From CAYWMY01 sp046352935 (GTDB taxonomy: Bacteria; Pseudomonadota; Gammaproteobacteria; Steroidobacterales; Steroidobacteraceae), in NCBI GenBank assembly GCA_046352935.1, contig JAXMGR010000001.1, forward strand, positions 62,001 through 126,000: a DNA stretch of 64,000 nucleotides, in the 5' to 3' direction. The position numbers and the translations under genes were made by a program. Of the stretch, positions 49,505 to 59,576 are shown one piece after another (within the stretch, counting starts at the first letter, position 1; each line of letters opens with the position of its first letter). Under the pieces are notes generated by a model that did not search any database, was not told the DNA's origin, and saw nothing but the letters and a program-made list of their open reading frames with translations.

Positions 49505-50170
49505 TCAGGGCTGCATCGTCAGCGCGACGCGTCGGAGCGGCACGGCCTCGCCGCGCCAGGTGAGGCCCTCGATGCGCATCCCGTAGCCGCCGGGCGGCAG
49601 CATCGAGGAGTTGAGCGCGAGCCTGAGGTTGCCGTTCGAATCGCGGACCATGCGGTTCATCTGCGCGACGAAGCTGCCGTCGGCGCGAGCGAGATCCACG
49701 CGGAACTGGTTGAACTTCGCCGTGCGCATCGCGACCTGCAGCTCGATGCGCGTCGCACCGCCGCCGCCGATGCTGTAGGGCCCGGACCGCTCGGGATCGA
49801 TCCTGACGGTCTCGGAGCGGCGGGTCGGCGCGAGGAACCCTTCGGCCGCGTTCGCCTCCAGCAGCTGTTGCCGGTCGACGGCCATGTCCCAGCGCCAGAG
49901 CACCACGCCGAGCGCGACGGCGAGCAGCACCGCAGCCGCGGCTGCCGCGATGAACGCGGCGGGCGTACGCCACCACGGGCCACGCCGGCCGAGTGCGTCG
50001 CTGTCGAGCAGCTTCACCGCGCGCGTCAGATGATCGTCGAGGTGGAGTTCGTCGACGAGCGCCGGCGTGGCGCGGATCGCGGCCTCGAACTGCCGCGCTT
50101 CCTCGGGCGTGAGTGAACCGGCGATGTAGCGTGCCAGGTCGGAACGCAGGTCCTTCGACTTCTGGTTCAT
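49505..50170 (-). CDS. Single-span membrane protein, anti-sigma-like topology
   Basis: The 221-residue product has an N-terminal helical region ('DLARYIAGSLTPEEARQFEA', about 9-60) like the sigma-binding part of anti-sigma factors but without zinc Cys/His. One membrane helix follows (about 72-92, 'AAFIAAAAAAVLLAVALGVV'), then a beta-rich periplasmic domain ('SGPYSIGGGGATRIELQV', 'YGMRIEGLTWRGEAVPL'). No sigma factor is adjacent, so a regulatory role is speculative. It lies 22 nt downstream of the MFS gene on the same strand. Confidence 0.6.
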   Translation of the reverse strand: MNQKSKDLRSDLARYIAGSLTPEEARQFEAAIRATPALVDELHLDDHLTRAVKLLDSDALGRRGPWWRTPAAFIAAAAAAVLLAVALGVVLWRWDMAVDRQQLLEANAAEGFLAPTRRSETVRIDPERSGPYSIGGGGATRIELQVAMRTAKFNQFRVDLARADGSFVAQMNRMVRDSNGNLRLALNSSMLPPGGYGMRIEGLTWRGEAVPLRRVALTMQP

Positions 50171-50192
50171 GAGCGGTACCTGCCGGGATGCG

Positions 50193-51629
50193 TCATTCGG
50201 CGGGTGGACGCCGCCGGCGGCCGATGATCGCGGCGCCCGTGTCGTGCGGCAGCCGCCCGAACGGCAACAGTGCGGACACGCAGACCACGACCATGATCGC
50301 CACGGCGACGCGGAAGTCCAGGAGTCCGATCTCGCCCGCCCCGCGCAGCCAGGCGCTCGAATGCAGCACCATCGCGGAGAACGACACGCCGAGCGCCATC
50401 ATGACCGCGTTGCCGAGGTTGTTGAGCACGATCGCAGCGCCCATCTCGTGACGCGGCACCTCGGAGAAGACCAGCGAGATGACTCCCGTGAAGAGGACGG
50501 ACCGGCACATGCCGTTGAGCGTGAGCGCCAGGAACAGGAGCCACAGCGGCGTCGCGGGCGTGAAGAACAGCCACGCCATCATGGTCAGCGCGGTGAGTGT
50601 GGCGCCCCAGCGCAGCACGCTGCGGAAGCCGGTGCGGCGCAGGATGTGCACGACGAAGACCTTGAGCGCGAGCTCGCCGCCGTTCCAGCCGAGCAGCAGC
50701 AGTCCGGTCGTGGAGGCCGACAGGCCGAGCCCGACCTGCAGCATCAGTGGCAGCACGAAGGCCATCGCGAGATAGGGCGTCTTGACGAGGCCGCCGCCCG
50801 TGATCGAGGCGACGCGGAACGTCTGGATGCCGAGCGGCCCGAGCGGTATGACGGGCCGCGGATGCGAGAGCGCGTGGCGGACGGCGGGCACGAGCAGTGC
50901 CGCACCGATGACGACCAGCACCAGTGCGAGCCAGCGGTCATCGCCCGCGGCGGACACCCGGTTGAGGCCGTAGATCACACCCGTGGTCGCGACGCCGGTC
51001 AGCAGGAAGCCGCGCGTGTCGAAGTCCGCGGGCGCCTCGTGGCTCTCGCGCGGCATGGACTTCGGGATGAACCGCAGCGCGAGCCACAGCACGGCGATGC
51101 CGAGCGGCAGGTTGACGAAGAAGATCCAGTGCCAGGACAGCCAGTCGGCGATGAGGCCGCCGATCGGCGGACCGATGACCGGCGCGGCCAGCGCGGGTGC
51201 CGTGCTGATGTTCATGACGCTGACGAGGTCCTTCTTGTCGGTCAGGCGCAGCAGCACCATGTTGCCGACCGGCACCATGAACGACCCGGCGACACCCTGC
51301 AGGGCACGCGCGCCGACAAACTGCCAGAGGTTCTGCGTGAGTCCGACGCCGATCGAGGTCAGCGCGAAGCCCGCGATCGCGATCAGGAATACTCGACGGG
51401 GGCCGAAGCGGTCCGCAACCCAGGTCGTGCTCGGCAGCAGCACCACCAGGGCCAGCAGGTAGATGGTCACGCCGATGCTGAGGTCGACCGGCTGCACGTG
51501 GAACGAGCGCGCCATGTGCGGCATCGCCGGGCCGATGACCATGGAGTTCAGCAGCCCCATGAACATCGCCGCGGCGACGATCAGCGCCAGCCGGCGGGGG
51601 TGCAGCGTTGCGGGGGAACCCGGGTCCAT
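50193..51629 (-). CDS. MFS drug/proton antiporter-like transporter (DHA2-like)
   Basis: The 478-residue membrane protein has about 13-14 helices. The MFS motif A region is 'TWVADRFGPRRVFLIAIAG', motif C-like 'APVIGPPIGGLIADWLSW', and 'HWIFFVNLPLGIAVLW' is typical of the DHA2 family (the EmrB/QacA type). It probably exports hydrophobic compounds with proton coupling; the substrate is unknown. It is divergent from the DUF4139 gene. Confidence 0.9.
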   Translation of the reverse strand: MDPGSPATLHPRRLALIVAAAMFMGLLNSMVIGPAMPHMARSFHVQPVDLSIGVTIYLLALVVLLPSTTWVADRFGPRRVFLIAIAGFALTSIGVGLTQNLWQFVGARALQGVAGSFMVPVGNMVLLRLTDKKDLVSVMNISTAPALAAPVIGPPIGGLIADWLSWHWIFFVNLPLGIAVLWLALRFIPKSMPRESHEAPADFDTRGFLLTGVATTGVIYGLNRVSAAGDDRWLALVLVVIGAALLVPAVRHALSHPRPVIPLGPLGIQTFRVASITGGGLVKTPYLAMAFVLPLMLQVGLGLSASTTGLLLLGWNGGELALKVFVVHILRRTGFRSVLRWGATLTALTMMAWLFFTPATPLWLLFLALTLNGMCRSVLFTGVISLVFSEVPRHEMGAAIVLNNLGNAVMMALGVSFSAMVLHSSAWLRGAGEIGLLDFRVAVAIMVVVCVSALLPFGRLPHDTGAAIIGRRRRPPAE

Positions 51630-51731
51630 GGTCGAGAGTCGTTTATCCTCTGTGTCCCGGCCGGTCCGGAACCCGATGGGTCGAGATCGTCGGGCGGCCG
51701 GGGCGGGTCCCCGTCACCACAGGAGTCGATC

Positions 51732-53267
51732 ATGCCAAGGATTTCCACTTGGGCGGCAGTGCTCGTCGCCGGCCTTGCGGCAACCGGTGCCACCCGCACC
51801 TCGGCCGGCGATGCCCCGGATCTCGCCATCACGATCTACAGCTCGGCGCAGCCGGGGGGCATCCCCGCCGAATGGTACCGGCCTTTGCCCGGCATGGGGA
51901 CGCCAATCGCGACGCAGCTGCCCGGTTATGCCATGGTGCGCGACGACCGCGTCGTCCGGCTGGATCGCGCACGTTCGACGCTGCGCGTCAGTGACGTGGC
52001 CGCGCTCATCGACCCGACGACCGTGCAGTTCCAGTCGCTCACCGATCCGGGCGGCACGCGGGTGCTGGAGCAGGACTTCCAGTTCGATCTCGTCAGCACG
52101 CAGAAGCTGCTGTCGCGCTTCATCGATCGCGATGTGGCGGTCGAACGGCAGCTGGGCCAGCAGACAGCCGAGCTGAAGGGCACGCTGCTCTCGGCCAACG
52201 ACGGCCTGGTGCTGAAGTCGGCCGACGGCCAGATCCACGCGCTGAGCCAGTGGCAGGGCCTGCGCTTCGGTGAACTCCCCGGCGGGCTGATCACGCAGCC
52301 CACGCTCGTCTGGGACGTCGCCACGAAGAAGCCCGGGGAGCAGCGCGCGCGCGTGAGCTACCAGACCGGCGGCATCACCTGGTGGGCGGACTACAACCTG
52401 ACGTTCGCCGAGGGCGCGGATGCGAACAGCGGCTTCGTGAACCTGAACGCCTGGGTCAGCATCCTGAACCAGTCCGGCGCGGCCTACCCGCATGCGAAGC
52501 TCAAGCTCATCGCGGGCGACGTGCACCGTGCCCAGCCGCAGCGGGCGCCGCGCGCCATGGTCATGAAGGCCGATGCGATGGAAATGGCGGCCGCAGCGCC
52601 GGGATTCGAGGAGAAGGCCTTCTTCGAGTACCACCTCTACACGCTGCAGCGCCCGACCACGATCCCGAACAATTCCACCAAGCAGATCGAGCTCTTCGAC
52701 GCCGCGAGCCGCGTGCCCGCGAAGAAGGTCATGATCTACGACGGCGCGGCGGGCATGGGCGTCTTCGGTTCGCCGATGATGGAACGCGAGTTCGCGCCGC
52801 AGTCGAACACGAAGGTCGACGTCTGGCTGCGATTCCGCAACGACCAGGCGTCCGGTCTCGGCATGCCGCTGCCGGCGGGCCGCATCCGCGTCGCGCAGCT
52901 CGATGCCGCGGACGGCTCGCTCGAGTTCGTCGGCGAGGACGTCATCGACCACACGCCGAAGAACGAGGACGTGCGCGTGAAGCTCGGCACGGCCTTCGAT
53001 GTCGTCGGCGAGCGCCGCCAGACCGACTTCCGCGTCGACAGCAAGGCGCGCTGGATGGAAGAGGCCTTCGAGATCCGCCTGCGCAACCACAAGGCGCAGC
53101 CCGTCGAGGTGCAGGTGCGCGAGCGGCTCTACCGCTGGAACAACTGGAAGCTGCTCGAATCCTCGCAGCCGTCCGAGAAGAAGGATGCATCGACCATCGA
53201 GTTCCCGGTGAAGGTCGCGAAGGACGGCGAGACAGTCGTGACCTACCGCGTGCGCTACACCTGGTGA
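51732..53267 (+). CDS. DUF4139 exported protein
   Basis: The product is 511 residues from ATG 51732 with AGGAG about 8 nt upstream. A signal peptide (about 1-26) precedes a beta-rich protein. 'GGITWWADYNLTFAEG', 'LNAWVSILNQSGAAYPHAKL', 'IELFDAASRVPAKKVMIYD', and the C-terminal 'FEIRLRNHKAQPVEVQVRER' match DUF4139. The 'VTYRVRYTW' end is usual. The function of this periplasmic family is unknown. The gene is divergent from the MFS transporter, and the open frame upstream of 51732 is antisense to that gene. Confidence 0.9.
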   Translation: MPRISTWAAVLVAGLAATGATRTSAGDAPDLAITIYSSAQPGGIPAEWYRPLPGMGTPIATQLPGYAMVRDDRVVRLDRARSTLRVSDVAALIDPTTVQFQSLTDPGGTRVLEQDFQFDLVSTQKLLSRFIDRDVAVERQLGQQTAELKGTLLSANDGLVLKSADGQIHALSQWQGLRFGELPGGLITQPTLVWDVATKKPGEQRARVSYQTGGITWWADYNLTFAEGADANSGFVNLNAWVSILNQSGAAYPHAKLKLIAGDVHRAQPQRAPRAMVMKADAMEMAAAAPGFEEKAFFEYHLYTLQRPTTIPNNSTKQIELFDAASRVPAKKVMIYDGAAGMGVFGSPMMEREFAPQSNTKVDVWLRFRNDQASGLGMPLPAGRIRVAQLDAADGSLEFVGEDVIDHTPKNEDVRVKLGTAFDVVGERRQTDFRVDSKARWMEEAFEIRLRNHKAQPVEVQVRERLYRWNNWKLLESSQPSEKKDASTIEFPVKVAKDGETVVTYRVRYTW

Positions 53268-53295
53268 AGCCGGCGGGCGTCGTTGCGGGCGGGGC

Positions 53296-53646
53296 TCACA
53301 GCAGATCGATGCCGTAGCGCCGCAGCAGCAGCGTCCACAACCCGAAGCAGGCGATGGTCAGCACCACGCAGGCGGCCAGCGCCGCCCAGAAGCCGACGCG
53401 CGAGAGCAGCGGCGGAAATGCGAGGAACATGGGCAGCGTCGGCACGACGTACCAGAACGTGTACCACGCGTGATTGGCGATCTTCGTCTCCGGCTGGCGC
53501 TCGAGATGCAGCCAGACGAGCGCCAGCACGGTGACGAGCGGCAGCGCGGCGATGAATCCGCCCAGCCGGTCACTGCGCTTCGCGAACTCCGAGACGAGCA
53601 CGACGACGCCGGCCGTGAGCAGGTACTTCGTGAGGATCCAGGCCAT
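53296..53646 (-). CDS. DUF3147 membrane protein
   Basis: The product is 116 residues from ATG 53646 with GGAG upstream. Three or four helices are predicted ('ILTKYLLTAGVVVLVSEFAK', 'FIAALPLVTVLALVWLHLE', 'WYVVPTLPMFLAFPPLL', 'FWAALAACVVLTIACFGLW'), as in the DUF3147 family. These are membrane proteins of unknown function, often found near metal-efflux genes. It is the last gene of the CusCBA operon, 33 nt after cusA. Confidence 0.85.
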   Translation of the reverse strand: MAWILTKYLLTAGVVVLVSEFAKRSDRLGGFIAALPLVTVLALVWLHLERQPETKIANHAWYTFWYVVPTLPMFLAFPPLLSRVGFWAALAACVVLTIACFGLWTLLLRRYGIDLL

Positions 53647-53679
53647 GTAAGTCTCCTCGGGCTTCGGATGTACCACCCG

Positions 53680-56600
53680 TCATGTTGCAGAGTCCGGGAG
53701 CGGTTCATTCGCCTCGGCGGCCGCCCCATCGAGCCGCCGCCCCTCCACGATCGCGTAGAGCGCCGGGATCACGACCAGCGTGAGCACCGTCGCCGAGACC
53801 ATGCCGCCGATCATCGGCGCCGCGATGCGCCGCATGACCTCGGAGCCCGCACCGCTGCCCCACATGATCGGCAGCAGGCCCGCCATGATCGCGACCACCG
53901 TCATCATCTTCGGGCGCACGCGCAGCACCGCGCCCTCGATGATCGCGGCGCGCAGGTCGTCCGCACCGGGTGCGCGGTTCTCGGCAGTGCATTCCGCGCG
54001 CACGCGCCGCCAGGCCGAATCGAGGTAGACGAGCATCACCACGCCCGTCTCCGCCGCAACGCCGGCGAGCGCGATGAAGCCGACCGCGACTGCGACGCTG
54101 AGGTCGTAGTCGAGCAGGTACACGAGCCAGACGCCGCCCACGAGCGCGAACGGCACCGACAGCATCACGATCAGGGTTTCGCCGAGGCGCCCGAAGTTCA
54201 GGTACAGGAGCAGCAGGATGAGGGCGCCGGTCAGCGGCACGACGATCTTCAGCCGCTCGATCGCGCGCTGCAGGTACTCGAACTGGCCGCTCCAGGCGAT
54301 GTAGCTGCCCGGCGGCATGCGCACCCGCTCGCGGACTGCGCGCTGCGCGTCCCGGACGTAGCTGCCGATGTCGCGGCCGCGCACGTCGACGTACACGTAG
54401 GTCGAGAGCAGGCCGTTCTCCGTGCGGATCGCAGGCGGGCCCTGCGTGATCCCGATGCGTGCGAGCTGGCCGAGCGGCACCATGGCGCCATCCATGGCCG
54501 GCACGAGGACCGTGCGTGCGATGGCCTCGGGGCTCGAGCGCAGCTCGCGCGGATACCTCACCACGACCGCGTAGCGCTCGCGGCCCTCCACCGTGCGCGT
54601 GACCGTCTCGCCGCCGAGCGCGGTCGCGACGGTCTCCTGCACGTCGCCCGGATTGAGTCCGTAGCGGCCGAGCGCTGCCGTGTCCGGCACGACGTCGAGG
54701 TAGTAGCCGCCGGTGAGCCGCTCGGCGTAGGCACTGCCCGTGCCCGGCACTTCGCGCACGACCTGCTCGATCTCGCGCGCGAGAGTCTCCATGGTGCCGA
54801 GATCGCTGCCGAAGACCTTGATGCCGACCGGGGTGCGGATGCCCGTGGAGAGCATGTCGATGCGCGCGCGGATGGGCATGGTCCAGGCGTTGGAGACACC
54901 GGGCAGCGCGACCGCCGCGTCCATCCCGGCGACGAGCTTCTCCGTGGTCATGCCGCGCCGCCACTCGCTCCGCGGCTTGAGATTGACGATGGTCTCCGAC
55001 ATCTCGAGCGGGGCGGGGTCCGTGGCCGTGCTGGCGCGTCCCGCCTTGCCGAACACGGATTCCACCTCGGGGAAGCTCTTCAGGATGCGGTCCTGCTGCT
55101 GCAGGATCTCCGCCGCGCGCGTCACCGACACGTTCGGCAGCGTCGTCGGCATGAACAGCAGCGCGCCTTCGTCGAGCGCGGGCATGAACTCGGTGCCGAG
55201 CCGCAGGGCGGGCCAGATCGTGGCGGCGAGCACGAGCGCCGCGGCGCCGATCGTCGCCGCCCTGTGCCGCAGCACCGTGTCGATGACGGGACGGTAGGCG
55301 CGGATCAGGACGCGCACGATCGGGTTGCGCCGCTCGTCGGGCACGGGTCCGCGGATGAAGAGCAGCATGAGCACGGGCACCAGCGTCACGGAGAGCAGCG
55401 CCGCGCCCGCCATCGCGAAGGTCTTGGTGTACGCGAGCGGCCGGAACAGCCGTCCCTCCTGCGCCTCGAGCGTGAACACGGGCAGGAACGAGATCGTGAT
55501 GACGAGCAGGCTGAAGAAGAGCGCGGGGCCCACCTCGCGGCAGGCCGCCGAGATTGCCGCCAGCCGCGACTCCCCGGGCGCCAGCCGCTCGAGGTGCCGG
55601 TGCGCGTTCTCCACCATGACGATGGCCGCGTCGACCATGGCGCCGATCGCGATCGCGATGCCGCCCAGGCTCATGATGTTCGACTGCAGGCCGAGCGCGC
55701 GCATGGCGAGGAAGGCGATGAGCACCCCGACCGGCAGCATCAGGATCGCGACCAGGGCGCTGCGCGCGTGCAGCAGGAACACGACGCAGACGACGGCGAC
55801 GATCAGGCACTCCTCGAGGAGCGTGCGCCGGAGCGTGTCGATGGCGCGATGGATGAGGCCGGAGCGGTCGTAGACGGCCTCGAGCGTCACGCCGGCCGGC
55901 AGCCCGGGCGCGATCTCGGCGAGCTTGTGCCTGATGCCGTCGATGACGTCGAGCGCGTTCTGACCGGAGCGCGCCATCACGATGCCCGCGACGGTCTCAC
56001 CTTCGCCGTCGAGCTCGGCGAGTCCGCGCCGCTCGTCGGGGACGAGTTCGACGCGCGCGACATCGGCGATCCGCACCGGTGTGCCGCGCTCCGCCTTGAC
56101 AACCAGCCGTTCGAGATCGGCGATGCCCCGCAGGTAGCCGCGGCCGCGGACCACGTACTCGGTCTCGGACATCTCGATGCTGCGGCCGCCGACGTCGCGA
56201 TTGCTGGCGCGGATGACCTCGGTCACGCGCGAGGGCATCACCCCGTACGCGTGCAGGCGGTGCGGGTCCACGGTCACCTGGTAGGTGCGCACGAAGCCGC
56301 CGACGCTCGCCACCTCCGCGACGCCGCGTGTGGTCGCGAGCGGGTAGCGCAGGAACCAGTCCTGCAGGGAGCGGAGTTCCGCGAGGCTCCGGTCCTTCGC
56401 CCGCAGCACGTACTGGTACACCCAGCCGACGCCGGTGGCGTCGGGCCCGAGCGTCGGCGTGACACCGGGAGGCAGGCGGCCCGCGGCCGAGTTCAGGTAC
56501 TCGAGCACGCGCGAGCGTGCCCAGTACAGGTCGGTGCCGTCCTCGAAGATGACGTAGACGAACGAGGCGCCGAAGTTGGAGAAGCCGCGCACGACGTGCG

Positions 56601-56835
56601 AACGCGGCACCGAGAGCATCGCGGTGCTGAGGGGGTAGGTGACCTGGTCCTCGACGACCTGCGGTGCCTGCCCGGGGTACTCGGTGTAGACGATGACCTG
56701 CACGTCGGAGAGATCCGGCAGTGCGTCGATCGGCGTATTCAGCAATGCATGGACGCCCGCCGCGACGATCGCGAGGGTCGCGACCAGCACCAGGAAGACG
56801 TTCCGCAGGGACCAGTCGATGAGTCGGGTCAGCAC
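53680..56835 (-). CDS. cusA: Cu(I)/Ag(I) RND efflux pump, inner-membrane subunit
   Basis: The 1051-residue protein is a heavy-metal RND transporter with 12 helices and two large periplasmic loops. The pump's three metal-binding methionines are present: Met in 'LLFMPTTLPNVS', Met in 'PAPLEMSETIVNLKP', and Met in 'IRARIDMLSTGIRTP', matching E. coli CusA. 'SVFGKAGRASTATDPAPLE' is the family signature. Helix 4 contains the acidic proton-relay region ('AIAIGAMVDAAIVMVENAH'). It works with the adaptor and outer-membrane subunits of the same operon to expel Cu(I) or Ag(I) from the periplasm. Confidence 0.95.
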   Translation of the reverse strand: MLTRLIDWSLRNVFLVLVATLAIVAAGVHALLNTPIDALPDLSDVQVIVYTEYPGQAPQVVEDQVTYPLSTAMLSVPRSHVVRGFSNFGASFVYVIFEDGTDLYWARSRVLEYLNSAAGRLPPGVTPTLGPDATGVGWVYQYVLRAKDRSLAELRSLQDWFLRYPLATTRGVAEVASVGGFVRTYQVTVDPHRLHAYGVMPSRVTEVIRASNRDVGGRSIEMSETEYVVRGRGYLRGIADLERLVVKAERGTPVRIADVARVELVPDERRGLAELDGEGETVAGIVMARSGQNALDVIDGIRHKLAEIAPGLPAGVTLEAVYDRSGLIHRAIDTLRRTLLEECLIVAVVCVVFLLHARSALVAILMLPVGVLIAFLAMRALGLQSNIMSLGGIAIAIGAMVDAAIVMVENAHRHLERLAPGESRLAAISAACREVGPALFFSLLVITISFLPVFTLEAQEGRLFRPLAYTKTFAMAGAALLSVTLVPVLMLLFIRGPVPDERRNPIVRVLIRAYRPVIDTVLRHRAATIGAAALVLAATIWPALRLGTEFMPALDEGALLFMPTTLPNVSVTRAAEILQQQDRILKSFPEVESVFGKAGRASTATDPAPLEMSETIVNLKPRSEWRRGMTTEKLVAGMDAAVALPGVSNAWTMPIRARIDMLSTGIRTPVGIKVFGSDLGTMETLAREIEQVVREVPGTGSAYAERLTGGYYLDVVPDTAALGRYGLNPGDVQETVATALGGETVTRTVEGRERYAVVVRYPRELRSSPEAIARTVLVPAMDGAMVPLGQLARIGITQGPPAIRTENGLLSTYVYVDVRGRDIGSYVRDAQRAVRERVRMPPGSYIAWSGQFEYLQRAIERLKIVVPLTGALILLLLYLNFGRLGETLIVMLSVPFALVGGVWLVYLLDYDLSVAVAVGFIALAGVAAETGVVMLVYLDSAWRRVRAECTAENRAPGADDLRAAIIEGAVLRVRPKMMTVVAIMAGLLPIMWGSGAGSEVMRRIAAPMIGGMVSATVLTLVVIPALYAIVEGRRLDGAAAEANEPLPDSAT

Positions 56836-56844
56836 GGCGATGCC

Positions 56845-58248
56845 TCAGTGGTTCCGGTGGGCGTCATGCGTGTCCGCCGTCGCAGCCGGCGGCGCAGCGT
56901 GTCCGGCATGCGCGTCGTGTCCCGCTCCGGCCTCGGGTGTCGCGGACGCAGGGCCTGTCGGGCTGCCGTCGCCGTGCACATGACCGAGTGCCTGCAGGCC
57001 CGCGCGCAGATTGCTCTCCGCATCGATCAGGAAATTGCCGTCGACCACGACGGGCTCACCGGCGGCGAGCCCCGCGAGTACCGCGACCCGGCCGTCACCG
57101 CGGGCGCCGAGCGTGACTTCGCGCGGCTCGAACCGGCCGCCGGGACGGGCCACGAAGACGAGCCGGCGCATGCCGCTGTCGAGGACGGCACTGTCGGGCA
57201 CCGCCACGTCCGCGTGCGTCGCACGCCCTTCGATCTCGACGTTGCCGAACAGCCCGGGCTTCAGCGCACCGCCGGGATTCGGCAGCTCGATGCGCACGGC
57301 CAGCGTGCGCGTCGCTTCGTCGAGCGCGGGCGAGGCGAGGCCCACGCGGCCCTCGAACACGCGGCCGGGCCAGGCATCGAAGGTCGCGCGCGCGGCGGCG
57401 CCGTCGGTGATCGCCGCGAGATCCTGCTCGAAGACGTCGGCCATCAGCCAGACCCTCGAGAGGCCCGCGACCTGGTACAGCGCTTCGCCGGGCACGAAGC
57501 GCTGGCCCACGCGCGCCGGTTCGTCGATCACGACGCCGTCGACGGGCGAGCGCAGCAGCACGTTGCGCCGCACCTGGCCGCTGGCGAGACCCGGCAGGTC
57601 GCCGGGCTCGATGTCCCAGTTGCGTAGCCGCGCGGCGCTCGCCGCGACGAGCTGCTCGAAGCGCGCGCGCAGCTCGGGGCCGGCGCTCTGCTGCTCGCGC
57701 AGGTTGCGCGCGGCGACGAGGTATTCCTCCTGCGCGCTGACGAGCTCGGGGCTGTAGACCTCGAGCAGTGGCTGGCCGCGCCGCACGGGCGTTCCCGCGG
57801 TCGCGACATGCAGCCGTGTCACGTAGCCCTCGAACTTCGTGCTGACGACGGCCCGCAGGCGTTCGTCGATGCGCACCGTGCCCAGGGCGTGCACGCGCGC
57901 CACGAAATGATGAGGCCCGGCTTCCTGCGTGCGAACGCCGAGTCTCTGCAGGCGGTCTGCGGGAACGACGAAGCCGGGACCCGCGGGGGCTTCGTCCGCG
58001 TACACCGGCACGTAGTCCATGCCCATGGAATCCTTCTTCGGCACCGGCGAGGTGTCGGGCAGGCCCATGGGGTTGCGATAGAACAGGATGCGCCGCTCGC
58101 CGCGCGCGGGCTCCGCTGCGCTGGACGTGCCTTGACCGGCGGGCGCGGGAGAGTCACCGGGGCCCGCGGTGCGGGTGCCCCACCAGTAGCCGAGGCCCGC
58201 CGCGGCGGCCAGGGCCGCGATCGATGCGACGAGGATGCTGCGGTTCAT
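56845..58248 (-). CDS. cusB: Efflux RND periplasmic adaptor (CusB-like)
   Basis: The 467-residue product has an N-terminal membrane anchor or signal (about 1-25). The CusB metal-motif segment 'RNPMGLPDTSPVPKKDSMGM' contributes conserved Met residues. A lipoyl-like hairpin follows ('TPVRRGQPLLEVYSPELVSA', 'VIDEPARVGQRFVPGEALYQ'), then the beta-barrel domain. The C-terminus is rich in His ('GHDAHAGHAAPP', 'DTHDAHRNH'), suitable for metal capture. It overlaps cusC by 4 nt and precedes cusA by 9 nt. Confidence 0.93.
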   Translation of the reverse strand: MNRSILVASIAALAAAAGLGYWWGTRTAGPGDSPAPAGQGTSSAAEPARGERRILFYRNPMGLPDTSPVPKKDSMGMDYVPVYADEAPAGPGFVVPADRLQRLGVRTQEAGPHHFVARVHALGTVRIDERLRAVVSTKFEGYVTRLHVATAGTPVRRGQPLLEVYSPELVSAQEEYLVAARNLREQQSAGPELRARFEQLVAASAARLRNWDIEPGDLPGLASGQVRRNVLLRSPVDGVVIDEPARVGQRFVPGEALYQVAGLSRVWLMADVFEQDLAAITDGAAARATFDAWPGRVFEGRVGLASPALDEATRTLAVRIELPNPGGALKPGLFGNVEIEGRATHADVAVPDSAVLDSGMRRLVFVARPGGRFEPREVTLGARGDGRVAVLAGLAAGEPVVVDGNFLIDAESNLRAGLQALGHVHGDGSPTGPASATPEAGAGHDAHAGHAAPPAATADTHDAHRNH

Positions 58249-59576
58249 GGCGTTTCCTCCAGCGGCCCGGGCCGGTGGCCCGTCAGATAGTCGAGCTCGG
58301 CGACGGCGCGATTGTGTTCGCCGATGGCTGCCACGCGCGTCGCCTCCGCCTCGTGGAGCTTCAGCCGCGCCTCCAGCAGCGTGGCGAAGCCGACCTGTCC
58401 GTTGCGGTACGCGGCGAGTGTCGCGTTCACCGCCGCGGCGCTGGTCGGCAGCAGGGCGGTGTCGCAGAGCTCGACGGTGCGGCGCGCCTGCGTCGCCGCC
58501 GCGTGGCCGCGCGCGATCTGCGCGCGGGTCTCCAGTGCCTGGGCGCGTTCCATGGCCGCGCGCTCGGCGACCATGGCGCGTGCCTCGGCCACGCGGGGCT
58601 CGAGGCGCTGGCGCCGCCAGACGGGCAGGTTGACCGCGAAGGTGAGCGTGATCATGTCGTCGCGCGGCAGGCCGTCGAGGCTGCGTTCGCGCCGTCCGTA
58701 CTGCAGCCGCAGATCGACGTCCGGATAGTATTCGCGCCGCGCGAGCGCGACGGACTCCTGCGCCTGGCGCGATTCCTGGGCGAGCTCGATGAACCTGGGG
58801 CTCGTCGTCGCGGTCTGCATGAGTGTTTCGATGTCATGCGGCGGCGCGGTGAGCCGCTGCGGCGTGGCGACGATCGGTGGTGCCCCGGGATCGCGGCCGA
58901 CGAGTGCGGCGAGGAGCATCTGCGCCTCGATGCGGCGTCGATCGAGGGCCAGCAGTTCCGCGCGTACGCGTGCGAGTTCCGCGTCGGCCTGCAGGATGTC
59001 CGACTGCGTCGCGCTGCCCGTCGCGTAGCGCGCCTCGGCGACGGAGACGTACTCCGCGAGGGCCGTGCGGGTCGATTCGACGATCGTGTGCAGGCTGGCG
59101 ACCGTGGCGAGTTCCTCGTAGCCCTCGCGGATGTCGCGGATCAGCCGGTCCTGCGCATCGTCGGCGCCGGCGTCCTGCGCCGCCGCGCCGGCTTCGGCCA
59201 CGGCGGAGCGCAGGGCGCGCTTCCCCGGGAACGGCAGCCGCTGGCCGAGGCCCACCATCTGCATCGACATGTCCTCGCGCCGCAGGCTGAGCGGAGAGAG
59301 CGCTGCGTTGACGATGCCCGCCTCGAACATCGGGTCGTCGAGTGCGCCCGCGGGCGCCACGCGCGCGCGGGCGGCGAGGGCGCGCTGGCGTGCGGCGTCG
59401 AGTGCGGGGCTGTTCCGCGCGGCTTCCGCGAGCAGCGCCGTGAGCGGCACGGGCGCATCACCGGAGCCGGCGACGGCAGCTGTCGCCGCGGCGAATCCGC
59501 AGAGCAGCAGTACGCAGGCAAACGAGCCACGCGCGGCCGCGCGCGGTGAGGGTGGAAGAGGGTCTGCGAAGCCCAT
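58245..59576 (-). CDS. cusC: TolC-like outer-membrane efflux protein (CusC-like)
   Basis: The product is 443 residues from ATG 59576 (AGGA about 10 nt upstream); ATG 59594 or TTG 59615 would add a short N-terminus. The signal peptide ends near 'AVAGSGDA'. Two outer-membrane efflux (OEP) repeats follow with long helices ('AARNSPALDAARQRALAAR', 'LAQESRQAQESVALARREYY', 'AYRNGQVGFATLLEARLKLH'). No lipobox Cys is obvious, unlike E. coli CusC. It starts the cusCBA gene set on the minus strand. Confidence 0.88.
   Translation of the reverse strand: MGFADPLPPSPRAAARGSFACVLLLCGFAAATAAVAGSGDAPVPLTALLAEAARNSPALDAARQRALAARARVAPAGALDDPMFEAGIVNAALSPLSLRREDMSMQMVGLGQRLPFPGKRALRSAVAEAGAAAQDAGADDAQDRLIRDIREGYEELATVASLHTIVESTRTALAEYVSVAEARYATGSATQSDILQADAELARVRAELLALDRRRIEAQMLLAALVGRDPGAPPIVATPQRLTAPPHDIETLMQTATTSPRFIELAQESRQAQESVALARREYYPDVDLRLQYGRRERSLDGLPRDDMITLTFAVNLPVWRRQRLEPRVAEARAMVAERAAMERAQALETRAQIARGHAAATQARRTVELCDTALLPTSAAAVNATLAAYRNGQVGFATLLEARLKLHEAEATRVAAIGEHNRAVAELDYLTGHRPGPLEETP

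Noticed and set aside
50169..51731. N-terminal extension of the DUF4139 frame
   Set aside because: It is antisense to the MFS transporter, and the ATG at 51732 has a good ribosome site and a signal peptide.
53470..57627. Very long plus-strand open frame (1385 codons) over the cus operon
   Set aside because: It is antisense to cusA and cusB, whose domains and motifs are intact; no domain is recognisable in it.
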